From positions 32,935,707-32,999,706 of the forward strand of contig NC_089852.1 of assembly GCF_036373705.1 (NCBI RefSeq): a stretch of 64,000 bases of DNA, written 5' to 3'. This DNA comes from Amia ocellicauda. Lineage: Eukaryota > Chordata > Actinopteri > Amiiformes > Amiidae. A program made the position numbers and the translations under genes. Positions 10,332-22,129 of this stretch are shown here, in pieces (the first letter of the stretch is position 1; the number at the start of each line of letters is the position of its first letter). The notes beneath the pieces are model-generated. The model saw nothing but the letters and a program-made list of their open reading frames with translations. It did not search any database and had not been told where the DNA came from.

Positions 10332-11599
10332 TCACTGTGTGAAGAAGTGTCTCCTGTTTTCTGTCTTGAATGCCTTGAAGCCCAATTTCCATTTGTGTCC
10401 CCGGGTGTGTGGGTCCCTGCTGATCTGGAAAAGCTCCTCTGGTTTGATATGGTCGATTATCTTCATGATTTTTAAGACTTGAATCAAATCCCCATGTAGG
10501 TCCGTTCCAGGGTGAAAAGGTTCAGTTCCCTCAGTCTCTCTGTAGGACATTCCCTTCAAACCTGGAATAAGTCTGTTTGCTCGACTCTGAACTGCCTCTA
10601 GAGCAGTGATATCTTTCTTGAAGTGTGGAGCCCAGAACTGTACACAGTATTCCATATGAACTAGTGCATTGTAGTCTTAACATTACTTCCCTTGTTTTAA
10701 ATTCAACACTTTTGGCAATGTACCCTAGCATTTTGTTTGCCTTTTTTATTGCTTCCCAACATTGTTTGGATGAGGAAAGTGAGAACTCCACATAGACTTC
10801 TAGGTCTTTCTCATGGGTTACTTCATCTAGTTCTATTCCTCCAATAGAGTAATCATAGTGGACATTTTTATTACCTGCATGTAATACCTGTAAAATCTGC
10901 CAGGTGTCAGCCCACACTTGAATATTATCTAAATCCCTTTGAATAACCTGTGCTGCCGAGATTGTATCTGCTGAGCCACCTATTTTTGTATCATCTGCAA
11001 ATTTGACACGTTTGCTAACTATCCCAGAGTCCAGATCATGAATATAGATTAGAAAAAGCAGAGGCCCTAATACTGATCCCTGTGGAACTCCACTAACAAC
11101 CTCACTGCAGTTAGAAGCAACTCCTCTAATCAACACCCTCTGTTTCTTATACATCAACCAGTTCATAATATCCATTTACTTACATTACCCTGAATACACA
11201 CAGCTTCCAATTTTAGGATCAATCTTTGGTGCTGAACCTTGTCAAAAGCTTTCTGAAAATCTATATCATATCATATGCTTTCACAAGATCTACAGCAGCA
11301 GTTGCATGTTCAAAAAACTTGAATAAATTAGTAAGACATTATCTGCCTTGTCTAAACCCATGTTGACTATCTCCAAGAATATGGTTTTCATTAAGATGCT
11401 CCTCTATTTTCTGTCTACTTGTAAATTTTTTGAAAACATTATGAATGCAGGTGAGACTGATTGGTTTGTAATTTCCTGGCTCAGTTGTGTCCTCTTTCTT
11501 GTGGATTGGTATGACATTTGCTGTCTTCCAGTCAGTTGGCACATCCCCTGTTGTCATTTGGAATATTTTAGTTAATGGTCTATAAATAATGTCCCTCAT
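10332..11599 (-). pseudogene. CR1 ORF2 reverse transcriptase and C-terminal part
   Basis: The segment 11599-11339 carries the start of RT (NVIPIHKKEDTTEPGNYKPI, then HGFRQGR). After a break, 11175-10531 has VPQGSVLGPLLFLIYIHDL and the catalytic FADD box. A frame change near 10650 leads into the C-terminal region that ends at 10332. The RT would copy the element's RNA by target-primed reverse transcription, but at least three lesions make it inactive. Confidence 0.88.
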
Positions 11600-11788
11600 T
11601 TCTTTAAGTACTGTTAGAAATATACCATCTTGTTTTTAATTCTGCTAATCCCTTTAGTACCTCCTCCTCATTTATCCTGATCTCTCTAAGATCTGACTGG
11701 ACTGATTGTTAACCTGTGGCATGTTATCCAATCTTGTTCATTTTCAAAAATAATATTTCTTTAGCCTTTACCCGTTTCACTTCCTCCT

Positions 11789-12442
11789 TTATTGACCTCT
11801 TGCTGTTATAGTATTGAAAAAAGGTTTTTGCTTAGTTTTTAGTTTTTGCACTCTTCTATTAAACCATTTTAGACATTGTTTTTTGGTCCTCAATTTGCTA
11901 AGTTTTGGTTGGTTGGTCTCCCTGATTGGTTCCCTGAAAAACTGAGTTAGAAAGCAGTCATTTACCATCTCAACCATTTCTTTTTCTGCTTCTGTAGTCC
12001 CAACTGGGCTTTCCCAGTCTATGTTTGGGAAATTGAAATCCCCCATTATATCAGCCACATCCTTGCTACATGCAGTCCTGATTACATTGTACAATGCAAC
12101 ATCTTTCTGAATATCTGAGTTAGGTGGTCTGTAACACACTCCTACCACTAATCCTTCTGATCTCTTGTCCAAAAGATTCACCCACAAAGATTCTGTTCCA
12201 TTATTGGGATCTAATATGAGTTCTTCTGCCTCAATGTCATTTTTCATATATAATGCTACCCCACCCCCTATTTGATTTTGCCTGTATCTTCTAAACTGTG
12301 TGTATCCTTCCAACTTGTATTCATCCCCATCATTTTCTGTAAGCCATGTTTCTGTCACTACTACAACATCATAGTAACACACCAGTACTGTGGCTTCTAG
12401 GTCAAACATCTTGTTCCTTATACTCCTGGCATTGAGGTACAA
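11789..12442 (-). pseudogene. CR1 ORF2 apurinic-type endonuclease domain
   Basis: A 217-codon frame with the EEP endonuclease signature: LNARSIRNK at the start (metal-binding Asn), ETWL (catalytic Glu), GGVALY, YRPPN and MGDFNFPNIDW. This domain nicks the target for CR1 insertion. The frame ends before RT, so this domain is separated from RT by stops or a shift around 11600-11790. Confidence 0.9.
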
Positions 12443-12756
12443 ACACTTCAGGATTTTCCTACTAGCAGTTTCCCTTTGTTTTCTTTCCTTAGTGGAACAT
12501 ATCCCATTGTCAGAGCTCCCTGCCCCCCTGGTCCCTAGTTTAAATGATTCTCAGTAACTCTGCACATACACCCTACCAATGCATTAACCCCCATTCTGTT
12601 TAGATGTAGACCGTCTGGTTTGTACAGGTCCCATCTATCCCAGAAGAATGGCCCCATAAAACTGCAGCCCTCATCCCTACACCAGTATTTCAACCACTTG
12701 TTGAACTTTCTAAGCTCTGCCTGTCTCCCTGGCCATACACGTGGTACTGGAAGTAT

Positions 12757-13500
12757 TTAGGAGAAAACTACTGTGGAGGTTCTGCTCTTTAGTTTCTTTC
12801 CAAACTCTATAAATTTGTCTTGCAGAACCTCTGCCCTTCCTTTTCCTATGTCATTGGTTCCAATGTGAACAATGACCAGTGGATCCACCCTGGCTTTGGC
12901 CAGTAGCCCATCTACTAGGTTAGGGAGATCTGCAACCTGAGTACCAGGCAGGCAGGATACCATGCAGGTCTCCTTCTCACTAGAACACACTGTGTGATGT
13001 ATATCTCTAAGGATTGAGTATCCTACTATAACTACCTCCCTGTTCTGGGGGGGTGGGCACTGTGGTGCTCTGGTGCTCAACTGCCCTCCCATCACCCTTT
13101 AAGATGTCATTGTCTAACTTGGTGTCCAGCAGTTGGAACCCGTTGGGCATTTCTAGCTCTAGGGGTGTGCTCGTCCCTTTTCTGTGCTTATGTCCTACTT
13201 GAACCCAGCAGTTCTCTACACTTTCCTGCTCTAAGGACTCAACCTTCCTAAGTTTTGGCGTGCACACCATCTCTCTCATGGGCTGATTGACCAGTTCTTC
13301 CATATCACTAATGCAGCGCCGATCAGCAAGCTCAGCCTCAACATCACGGACTTTGATCTCTAGGACCCAACATGCCGACAACGTTCACAGATGAAATCTT
13401 CCTGGATAAATTAATCCAGGAAGGCAGTCATTCTGCAAACCCGACACTGTAGTGGCCACATGCTTCTAAATTTAGTAATTTGTTGGTGCCCTAAACACTT
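12757..13500 (-). pseudogene. CR1 ORF1: Cys-rich motif plus SGNH esterase-like domain
   Basis: Upstream in the reverse strand (about 13470-13380) a CxxC...CxxC pair is readable across a stop, as in the PHD/zinc part of CR1 ORF1. Next is an acidic, likely coiled-coil stretch (13381-13007). The frame 13095-12757 then has IVGYSILRDIHHTVC (a GDS-like block in which Asp reads Tyr) and IVHIGTNDIG (the GTND block V of SGNH esterases). Esterase domains in CR1 ORF1 are an established feature. The frame change near 13010-13090 and the loss of the GDS Asp indicate decay. Confidence 0.75.
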
Positions 13501-13600
13501 TCTCTTGTTTTTTGTCCCCTAATTCAACTGCTTGACATTTTTTTGTTGTTTTTGTTACCAAGAAACAGCAGCAGCTTAAATACCTTTTGACACCTCACTG

Positions 13601-14680
13601 ACTCCACCTCCAAATTCCTAAACTAGGTCACCTTTCCTTCAATCTAGTCTAACCAACACAACAGCTGAATGAACTATAATTAAGGCAAACTAGGAAAAAG
13701 GCAAATCTAAAAACAAGATTAGGAATACTAAGACTTTCTGAAAATAGAAACACAACAAAATAACTCTCTCTCTAACCTGTCCTGTGTCTGACTTGGATAA
13801 CTCCTTAACATTTCCCAAGTGATCAGTCTATCATTCAGTCATCATCCCTGCTTACCCTTTCCACCTGTATCCTGTTTCCTCCACTCATCAACCCTTGTAT
13901 ATTTGTTCCCCTCTCAAGATGTGAAGTCTTGTTTTGTCTTACCGCAGCATTAGTGAGCAGTCTTTCCTAGCCTTCTCTTCATCTTGTGTCTCCAGATCTT
14001 CCTTGTTTGCCTGGTTTGCTTGATCAATCAATTTTCCTTCTGTGACCCCAACTACACCTTTTGCCAACCCCCCTTTGTTCTGCTCGCCAGACTCGTGTTT
14101 GCAAAGTCTGTTTCCTCTACACCACAATTGGATTCAACTCCTATCTGTCATCCCGGTCCCTTTCCTGACAGCTTTGAAATGGCTCCATCAGTCTATTACA
14201 GGTGCGTACATCAATGCAGAAGATGCACTTTTCAACACTACAGTGCCTTTTCAACAGGTCTGTTTGTTTTGCATTTAGCAACCTGGCAGTGTCTTTATTC
14301 TGTGTGCCCGTGGGCAGCCCTGGAAGAAGAATGAGGAGTACCTTCAGTCCTGTATAGATAGGCTACTGATTTGCAGTGCCAACAGCAGTAGATAAATGCT
14401 AAAACCAGCCCTAAACCTAATACAAAATAATTAGCATACATGATCAAACAGGTGACTGACCAAGGCATAGATCCAACGACCTTGGTTTGCAACGTGATCA
14501 AGATTGAATTCCAAGGAAAGTAAGAACTTGCTGAGCCGATCAGAGGACAGGCAGACGAGCTATAACATGTGCGATTCTTCAATTGTTTATATTTTGTGAC
14601 ATCTGCTGATAAAATAAATAATGGTAATAATATATGAATATATGATGTGTAGAAATTCACGTATTTCAGCTGATGTGCTG
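13601..14680. other. Intergenic, no family recognised
   Basis: Short chance frames only. The pyrimidine-rich part at 13740-14170 could be the CR1 5' UTR or an older repeat; neither can be shown. Confidence 0.4.
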
Positions 14681-15640
14681 ATGAAATTGATAACGAAGAA
14701 GAAAATCTGACTATAATCATCCAAAATGACAACGACAATGACTAAATGTTTTTGCATTTTCATTTGTGAAAATATGACTAGACAAAATCAGCAGTTTGAC
14801 TAAAACTCAGAACTCACCATTTGAGCTTTTACCACCTGGCTAACTGTCAAACAGCAACACCCAATCCTAGGCATGCATGACTGTTGCTGCCATGCAGTGC
14901 ATGCTTATAATTGGCTGAAAACAACTGGGATCTACAGTACATGGCCTTGAGAAGGAGGAGTGTGGAAAAGTTAAGTAGAATCAAGAGTTTTGAGAGTCAT
15001 TCCTCCAAAATAAATACAAATATATAATCAAAAACAGAGTGTTAAATGCAAGTTACTTACGCTATCTATAATGTTACTGTTATTATTATCAACATTAGCT
15101 ATTATACACAAACTGATACAAAAACTAAAAAAACGTAGCAAGGCTACCTAGCACACTCAATACAATTGGTTAGTTCCTAGTGCGAGTAACCACTTATTCA
15201 GTACTTGGAAGAGAGAAATCTGCAGTCTAACAGTACTTCAAATACAATGAGAAAACAAAGAAAATTAGTTTTGGTAAGTAATAAGTTGCCACACAATTAT
15301 TTTATGGATTAAAATGCTAACAAATTCGAAGTGTCTTAATTCTAAAGTTAAAAAGGGTAAATCAACGTAATTTATTTTATATTCCAAAGACTAAAAGTGA
15401 ATTGAATGTATGCATGTTTTAGGTCGATATGACAAAATTAAATAGCATGACTAAAATTAGTGTACTTTCAGTTGACTAAAACTAAGATTTTTGTAAATTT
15501 TTAGTACACTAAAAATAAATAAAAGTGCATGACTAAAATGCGACTATATCTCATAGACATTTTAGTCAACCTGACTAAGACTACTACTAAATAAAAAAAC
15601 TGGTGACTAGAGTGCACTAGAGTCAGGTCTATGACCAGGA
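14680..15640. repeat. Degenerate DNA-transposon-like repeat rich in GACTAAAA
   Basis: The word GACTAAAA and its variants (TGACTAAATG, TTGACTAAAAC, ATGACTAAAATTAG, TTTTAGTCAACCTGACTAAG) recur many times, in both orientations near the right end. Similar AGTCGACTAAAA-rich non-autonomous DNA elements occur in fish genomes. There is no coding content, and the exact edges are uncertain. Confidence 0.4.
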
Positions 15641-17025
15641 GTGAAAACAACACCCATCTAGTGGTCACAGTGTGTAATGACACCATTATGTAAACTCACA
15701 ATCCCCATCATCCATATATTATAGTACCCAAATACAACCATTTACACGTGATACAGTTAAAGTACACCAACTGTACTCCTACAGTACTTGCTTATAACAA
15801 CAAAACTGGTACTATCTGTTACAGGTCATACACCTGCAATTCATACATCTGCTTAAATCAGACCACAAGGTGCTTGTCAGTCATTAAATAATAAATAAAT
15901 TAAATAAATAAATAATGAAGCATTTTTTCAGAATACAACATTCAGCCCAATCATCTTCTCAGATGAAATAGCAAAAATTATTGAAATTTAGTTAATTGGT
16001 CTTCGTCCAACATGTATTTTCACAAACACCCATTTGTTTTCTGATGCTCGTGAAGTACTCTGCATATTCCATCAGGGACATTTAATGGAAACACTAGGGC
16101 ATCATTATTTCCCTCGAAAATAGGCAGGCTTGTGATGCATGAACTTCCCTGGACATTTTCAGGATTGAAAACCTTGTAAACAAGTATCAAGGGGAGAAGA
16201 TAAAAATCGTGGTTGACATGAACTGCATTCATCTAACTGCCAACAGTAAAAGGACAAATACTTCTAATCTACTCTTCCTCATAGTCTAGGTACGTTATAT
16301 CATATGTGTATGTGTAATTATGTACTCCGTATTCAAAATGTTCCACACAAGCTTTGCTGTTTTTTTATTTTTTATTATTATTATTGAATGTTAACCAGAA
16401 TGTATTGCTTTGAAGCTGAAATACAGAGAATTCCTCATGTGTTCAACAAACTAAATAAACATTAAATACAAATCCTGAAGAAAGGCTTTTCTTTCAGCTT
16501 TTATTAAAAATATATAATTTGTCTGTTTGGATCTCAGTTATGTGATTTGTTCATCTAATACTTCTTGAACAGCTTTTTCTCTTATGTTCAGTATATAAAA
16601 TGTAACACAGTTCACTTCACTACAGTTGTTACAGGTCTAAGGTTGTTTCATAGTTGCAATTATCCTGTATAAGTGCAAGTGCTGCAGGGATAATGACATC
16701 TGTGTCTGATGCACCCCATTTCTGACACATGAAATTTAATATTTTAGTCATCCATTATGGACGTGAAAAAAATAAACAAATGCATATACTTATGGATCAA
16801 ACTTGTATTACAAATTACCAGCACTTGAGGACTTTATTAACATTTTTTTTTCTTTTCTGAATGTGGACATACTACAAAATACCAAAGAATCTTACCATTT
16901 TGTATTTTTGTCTGCCCAAATTATCCATGGGGCCAGTGTCTGAAAGACTTAAAGCATTTGTTGAAGGTGAATGTTAACCCTGTACTTCTCTTTCCTCTCA
17001 GGTATTTGCTTGAAGAGGGAAGACA
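15641..17025. other. OR2 upstream region
   Basis: No gene seen. A TATA-like GTATATAAAATG lies at about 16591. TTTCCTCTCAG (ending 17001) is a strong 3' splice site 24 bases before the OR2 ATG, so a noncoding first exon is expected upstream, but its donor was not identified. Confidence 0.5.
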
Positions 17026-17970
17026 ATGGAAAACTCCACACAGATTACTACTTTTAGATTAACTGCATATGCTGAAATGGGAGGTGTCAAATATTTATAC
17101 TTTATGATTGTATTTCTGTTGTTCCTCATTATAATTTTCTTCAATGTAGTTCTCATCACAGTGATCTGTGTAGAGAGGAGTCTGCATGAGCCCATGTATT
17201 ATTTCTTGTGTAGTTTAGCAGCAAATGGAGTATATGGGAGTATAGGATTGTTCCCTGCTGTGTTAGTTAATGTTTTATCTGACACTCATGAGATTTCTCG
17301 GGGCTGTTGCTTTGTACAGATTTTTATTCTGCACTCTTATGGCTGCTGTGAATTTTCTAATTTAGCTGTGATGGGTTATGACAGGTATGTGTCAATTTGC
17401 CATCCACTGCAGTACCATAGCATTATGTCTCCTATAAGAGTCTGTCTACTCATTGCCCTGACTTGGATGTTTGCAATCTGTACTTTTTCAATCACAATCC
17501 AACTCACTATTAGAATGCAACTGTGTGGAAGAATTATTGAAAAAATATACTGTGCCAATTATTCAGTAGTTAAACTAGCCTGTGGAAACACAACCACATT
17601 TAACATTTATGCATCACTGTCTATTGTTTATACCACATTTCCACAACTGTTGCTCATTGTTTATTCATATGTAAAAATCCTCAGGGTTTGTCTAAAATCT
17701 TCCAAAGAATCTCAAGTGAAAGCTCTGAACACCTGCACGTCGCACATAATTACACTGGTGATTTTTTCATTTGGTGGATTTTTTGAATTGATTCAGAACA
17801 GATTTGATATGAGCTCTGTTCCCAGTGTCATACAGATTCTACTCTCAATGTATTTTTTAATATTGCCTCCTCTTTTAAATCCAGTTATTTATGGAATGAG
17901 GACTAAAGCCATTAAAACAGGAATTCAAAGAATGTTTCTGGAAAACACAAAAACAAGCCAGAATGTTTGA
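17026..17970 (+). CDS. Odorant receptor, A type (OR2)
   Basis: A 314-aa intact seven-transmembrane odorant receptor. N3-S-T is a glycosylation site. LHEPMY is at 53-58, MGYDRYVSICHPL at 116-128 (complete DRY), KALNTCTSH at 232-240 and PPLLNPVIYG at 281-290, all conserved OR marks in the expected places. C94/C95 and C176 can supply the extracellular disulfide. The start follows a splice acceptor at 17000-17001 directly, and there is no competing upstream ATG in frame. Its close relatives are OR3 (29011) and the pseudogene at 38704. It looks functional; likely a fish delta-type OR, which is an inference from overall resemblance. Confidence 0.95.
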   Translation: MENSTQITTFRLTAYAEMGGVKYLYFMIVFLLFLIIIFFNVVLITVICVERSLHEPMYYFLCSLAANGVYGSIGLFPAVLVNVLSDTHEISRGCCFVQIFILHSYGCCEFSNLAVMGYDRYVSICHPLQYHSIMSPIRVCLLIALTWMFAICTFSITIQLTIRMQLCGRIIEKIYCANYSVVKLACGNTTTFNIYASLSIVYTTFPQLLLIVYSYVKILRVCLKSSKESQVKALNTCTSHIITLVIFSFGGFFELIQNRFDMSSVPSVIQILLSMYFLILPPLLNPVIYGMRTKAIKTGIQRMFLENTKTSQNV

Positions 17971-18039
17971 ACCATGCTCAATGATAAAAGCTCATGTAGT
18001 TTCTTTGTGTTTTATTAACTGAAAATAAATACACTGTGA

Positions 18040-18300
18040 AAATCTTAAATCAATTAATAAATTAAATGTTTAAATAAATACATATATAAATGTTGAAATG
18101 AATCAATCAATACATTTTGAAATAAATATGTGGACATTTATCTGTTTCAACATTTATTCCTTTATTTACTTCAACATTTATTTATTTACCGTTTGCTGCT
18201 TTTCTATTTCTATTTCTCAGTGCACTTTTACGTTTTACATTTTACATTTCACTGTGACAAAACCCACTATAGGTGTAATTGACAGAGGGGGTTGTTTCAA
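18040..18300. repeat. MITE-like repeat, inverted partner of 26990-27300
   Basis: AAATAAATGTTGAAAT-type words, CAATACATTTTGAAATAAAT and a block ending TTTCACTGTGACAAAACCC then GACAGAGGGGG match the reverse complement of sequence at 26990-27300. There is no coding content. Class unknown; a non-autonomous DNA transposon is likely. Confidence 0.6.
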
Positions 18301-18547
18301 GTGCGCTATTGGCCTTATAAATATTGTCCCACCCTGCTCCAGGGTACATAATCGATGCTGATGTGTGCTCCCAAGATCAGTGTGTGAACATTTTATTTCC
18401 TGCACCAGTGGCGTATCAAAGGCTTCATTACCATGTATAATTTTATATTAACCATCCAACTCATTGTTACCTCATAGGAGAAGGGACAGCTTCACTCAAA
18501 AATACACATAAAGTGGTCGCAAATGCTATGTTCGAATACATGACCTA

Positions 18548-18625
18548 AGGTTCAAATTATTATTATTATTACTATTATTTATTTCTTGGCAGACGCCCTT
18601 ATCCAGGGCGACTTACAACACACAA
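18548..18625. repeat. Short SINE-like fragment common in fish
   Basis: CAGACGCCCTTATCCAGGGC followed by GACTTACAA is a phrase seen in widespread fish retroposons. Only the fragment is present, preceded by an ATT run. Confidence 0.5.
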
Positions 18626-18908
18626 TATTGAAAGGGAATGTAATGAATAAAAATAATCTTGTGGAAGAATAACATATTGATGTCACTACTGTGCTACATA
18701 TGATCAGACATACAACTTTCATATCTTGTATGCATTTATTATATGCACATGGGCAGATACAACTCTTGCAATCTTTTTTATAATTTATTTTATTGGGGAG
18801 AAAACATATGCAGGCCTTCAAAAAGAATATCATCATCCATTTTTAGACAAAACTAAAGTCAGAAAAATAAAAATAGAAAATCCCCTTAAGTCTACCATCC
18901 GCAATGAC

Positions 18909-20072
18909 ATCAGCCATAACATTATGACCACTGACAGGTGAAGTGAATAACACTGATAATCTTGTTATCATGGCACCTGTCAGTGGGTGGGATATGTTAG
19001 GCAGCAAGTGAACATTTTGTCCTAAAAGTTGATTTGTTAGAAGCACGAAAAATGGGCAAGCGTAAGGATCTGAGCGACTTTGACAAGGGCCAAATTGTGA
19101 TGGCTAGACGACTGGGTCAGAACATCTCCAAAACTGCAGCTCTTGTGGAGTGTTCCCATTCTGCCGTTGTCAGTACCTATCAAAAGTGGTCCAAGGAAGG
19201 AAAAGCAGTGTACCGGCGACAGGGTCATGGGTGGCCAAGGCTCATTGATGCACGTGGAGATCGAAGGCTAATCCAAAAGACGAGATACTGTAGCTCAAAT
19301 TGCTGAAAAAGTTAATGCTGGTTCTGATAGAAACGTGTCAGAACACACAGTGCATCGCAGTTTGTTGTGTATGGGGCTGCGTAGCCGTAGACCAGTCAGG
19401 GTGCCCATGCTGACCCCTGCCCACTGCCGAAAGCGCCTACAATGGGCATGTGAACATCAGAACTGGACCACGGATCAATAGAAGAAGGTGGCCTGGTCTG
19501 TTGAATTATGTTTTATTTTACATCACGTGGATGGCTGGGTGCATGTACGTCGCTTAACTGGGAAACACATGGCACCAGGATGCACTATGGGAAGAAGGCA
19601 AGCCGGTGGAGGCATTGTGATGCTTTGGGCAATGTTCTGCTGGGAAACCTTGGGTCCTGCCATTCATGTGGATTATACATTGACATGTACCACCTACCTA
19701 AGCATTGTTGCAGACCATGTACACCCTTTCATGGAAACGTTATTCCCTGATGGCATTGGCCTCTTTCAGCAGGATAATGCTCCCTGCCACAAAGTAAAAA
19801 TGGCTCAGGAATGGTTTGAGGAACACAACAAGTTCAGGGTGTTGATTTGGCCTCCAAATTCCCCAGATCTCAATCCAATCGAGCATCTGTGGGATGTGCT
19901 GGATAAACAAGTCCAATCCATGGAGGCCCCACCTCGCAATTTACAGGACTTAAAGTATTTGCTGCTAACGTCTTGGTGCCAGATACCACAGCACACCTTC
20001 AGAGATCTAGTGGCGGCAAAAGGGGGACCTGCACAATATTAGGCAGGTGGTCATGATGTTATGGCTGATCAG
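18909..20072 (+). mobile_element. Tc1/mariner element of a second family, dead copy
   Basis: Terminal repeats CAGCCATAACATTATGACCA (left) and the complement of TGATCAGCCATAACATC (right) bound a transposase-like region. A TA array follows at 20080-20114. The left outermost bases are degraded, so the edge is approximate. Confidence 0.9.
19052..20042 (+). pseudogene. Tc1 transposase, frameshifted, first catalytic Asp lost
   Basis: It begins [15 protein letters not shown], a helix-turn-helix start typical of Tc1 proteins. A frameshift near 19275 follows GDRRLIQ, with reading resuming as [11 protein letters not shown] in another frame. A stop lies near 19480, just before the catalytic block, where the usual WSDE reads WSVE, so the first Asp is gone. 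From 19488 the frame is open with QQDNAPCH and LNPIEHLWD. As it stands 35 residues separate the second Asp from the Glu. The copy is inactive. Confidence 0.92.
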
Positions 20073-20076
20073 TGTG

Positions 20077-20079
<3 letters not shown>

Positions 20080-20114
<35 letters not shown>
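20080..20114. repeat. (TA)n microsatellite between two Tc1 elements
   Basis: About 17 TA units separate the right end of one Tc1 from the left end of the next. Confidence 0.9.
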
Positions 20115-20120
<6 letters not shown>

Positions 20121-20122
<2 letters not shown>

Positions 20123-21084
20123 GCCCTGGAACAAATTAAGAGACCTCTAATTTTTTTTCTTAAATCAGCATCTGTACATTTATGGCAGCCATTCCATTCC
20201 AGTGTCTGTTGAATTCCAACACAGACACACCTCATTCTACTGAATGAGGTACTGATTAGGTGATCACCTGAACCAAATCTAATTTAACGTGGAAAAGTAT
20301 AAAACCCACTGCTGTGGTCATCACTATCCTCTTGAAATAGGACCAGCTGGATGGCACAAACAGTGCTAGTAGTTCCTCAAAAGTAATTGAAATCAAAAAT
20401 AACTATTGACCATGTCAAAAGGAAGGTTGAAAAGGAAAGTTTTGAGTGAGGAAAAGAAGGGTTCAATGAGCGTCAGGTTGCTTCCATCCTTTCCATCTAT
20501 TCCAACATTTCAAAGATGGCGGTTCATAAGAACAATGTCAAGCAGCAGACATTGGGGACAACAAAGTTACAGACCAGCAAAGGGCAAAAACGACTCTCTA
20601 CTGACCAGGATGACCGCCAACTCATTTGAATGTCACTCAAGGATGACATCAAGTGACCTACAAAATGAATGGCAAACAGCAGCTGGGGTGAAGTTCACAG
20701 CGAGGATGGTTCAAAACAGGCTCCTAGGGGCAGGGCTGAAGTCGTGCAAAGCTAGAAAAAGAGGTTTGTCAAAGACCATAAGGATTGGACCGTAGAGGAC
20801 TGGAGTAAGGTAATCTTCTCTGATGAGTCCAGTTTTCAGCTTTGCCCAAGACTTGGTTGTCTAATGCTTAGACGAATACCTGGAGAGTCCTACAAACCAC
20901 AGTGTCTCGCACCCACTGTGAAATTTGGTGGAGTGATGATCAGGGTATGCTTCAGCAAGGCTGGAATCGGGCAGATTTGTCTTTGTGAAGGACACAAGAA
21001 TCAAGCCACGTACAAGGTTGTCCTGGAAGAAAACTTGCTTCCTTCTGTTCTGACAATGTCCCCCAACTCTGAGGATTGGTTTTT
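20121..21084 (+). mobile_element. Third-family Tc1 element, 3' part replaced by DIRS
   Basis: The left end is CAGCCCTGGAACAAATTAAG. The body holds a broken transposase from 20412 and stops abruptly at about 21084, just where QQD should be read; DIRS sequence follows. The junction shares a GGGCC microhomology with intact DIRS (GCTGGGCCTCCTAGCGG). Confidence 0.85.
20412..21084 (+). pseudogene. Tc1 transposase fragment, truncated before the second catalytic Asp
   Basis: The start MSKGRLKRKVLSEEKKG is Tc1-like. Frame changes occur at about 20470 and 20790. The first catalytic block reads IFSDESSFQL near 20817-20840, so that Asp survives. The sequence ends at DWFF near 21085 with an in-frame TAG, so the second Asp and the Glu are absent. 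Confidence 0.85.
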
Positions 21085-21239
21085 CTAGCAGGGCCTCCTA
21101 GCGGCTGCATCACAGACCCTCCACCTCGGCCTCCTTCACTTGAGGCCGCTGGTGGTTCAGGTCTCCCGGGTCACAGTTACTCCGGCGTGCTGGAAGGCGC
21201 TCCGTTGGTGGCGGAGCCCTCAAAATTTAACCCTCTGTG

Positions 21240-22060
21240 TGTCCCTGGGGCAAGTCTACCACTGAGCAGTTATGACGACAGACGCCTCCAAGCAGGGTTG
21301 GGGAGCAGTCTGCGACGAACGTGGAGTCTGAGGCAGGTGGACGGAGCCAGGACGGGCCCTCCATATCAACATCCTGTAGTTACGGTACTCCTTGGACTGT
21401 CTCATTTCCTGACGGTCCTGAGGGACAGACATGTACTGGTTCGGAAGGACAACACAGCGGTGGTTGCCTATATCAACAGGCAAGGCGGTCTCTGTTCGCG
21501 CAGATTGTACTGTCTAGCACGCCGTCTGCTTCAGTGCTTACTTTGTAAATCCTAAGGTGCCGGAACACATAGTGTATATGGGAGCGGAGGTTTGACGCTG
21601 GTACCAGAACAGTGCTGTTGACAGTAAAAAAAGAATGAGAACGGGGGGTTGCACCAGGATCAGCATAAATACGTACCGGAACACAGATCCGGCAGGATCC
21701 AGCACAAATTAAGCACTGGGGATCCCCCAAAACAGGCGCCGGATCTAAATTCGGAGGTGCCGGATTCGGATCCGGCTTGTTCCAGCACAAATTAAGCCCT
21801 GGTCTGCTTCTGTGGGCGCAGCCACGGTTCCGCTCCATCAGAGCAGTTCACCTCCCAGGCCTGTCCAACACGGCGGTGGACTTCCTTTCTCGGGGAGGCC
21901 CCCGGTCTCGGAATGGCGCCTCCATCTGTCTGTGATACAGCGACTGTGGAGCCGGATCGGCAGAGCGGACATGGATCTCTTTGCCTCGGCAGAGTCCACA
22001 CACTGCCCAATATGGTTCTCTGTCCAAGACCGCTCAGGAACCCTAGGGATCAACGCGCTA
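21240..22060 (+). pseudogene. DIRS RNase H region, interrupted
   Basis: Readable blocks include VLRDRHVLVRKDNTAVVAYI (near 21410-21475, including the DNT catalytic-site motif of DIRS RNase H), then, after the MITE, RFRSIRAVHLPGLSNT and LFASAESTHCPIWF (21820-22020). The MITE and several frame changes destroy it. Confidence 0.8.
21532..21801 (+). mobile_element. hAT-like MITE nested in DIRS
   Basis: A 270-bp insertion has terminal inverted repeats CAGTGCTTACTTTGT (left) and CAGGGCTTAATTTGT (right, complement). It is flanked by an exact 8-bp duplication GTCTGCTT (21524-21531 and 21802-21809), the hallmark length of hAT insertions. Inside are palindromic GGTGCCGG/CCGGATCC words and no coding frame. 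The empty site is preserved in the copy at 44144. Confidence 0.93.
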
Positions 22061-22129
22061 GACCACAGGTGGCCACGCTGTCTCCTTTACGTGTTCCCAC
22101 CATTCCCCCAACTCACGGTGGTCCTGGAG

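Larger units (their letters stand above)
10202..13600 (-). mobile_element. CR1-clade LINE, reverse strand, decayed but nearly full-length
   Basis: From right to left: ORF1 with a Cys-rich segment and an esterase-like domain (about 13500-12757), ORF2 endonuclease (12442-11789) and RT (11599-10332). A forward copy of the same family, with a shorter 5' end, lies at 23197-25634. The 3' end here departs from that copy after about 10320 and lacks its TTTCTTATGTTCTTATG tail. Stops and frameshifts interrupt both ORFs. Confidence 0.9.

Noticed and set aside
14295..14738. 147-codon reverse-strand frame
   Set aside because: No motif or homology; composition and position in repeat-rich DNA suggest chance.
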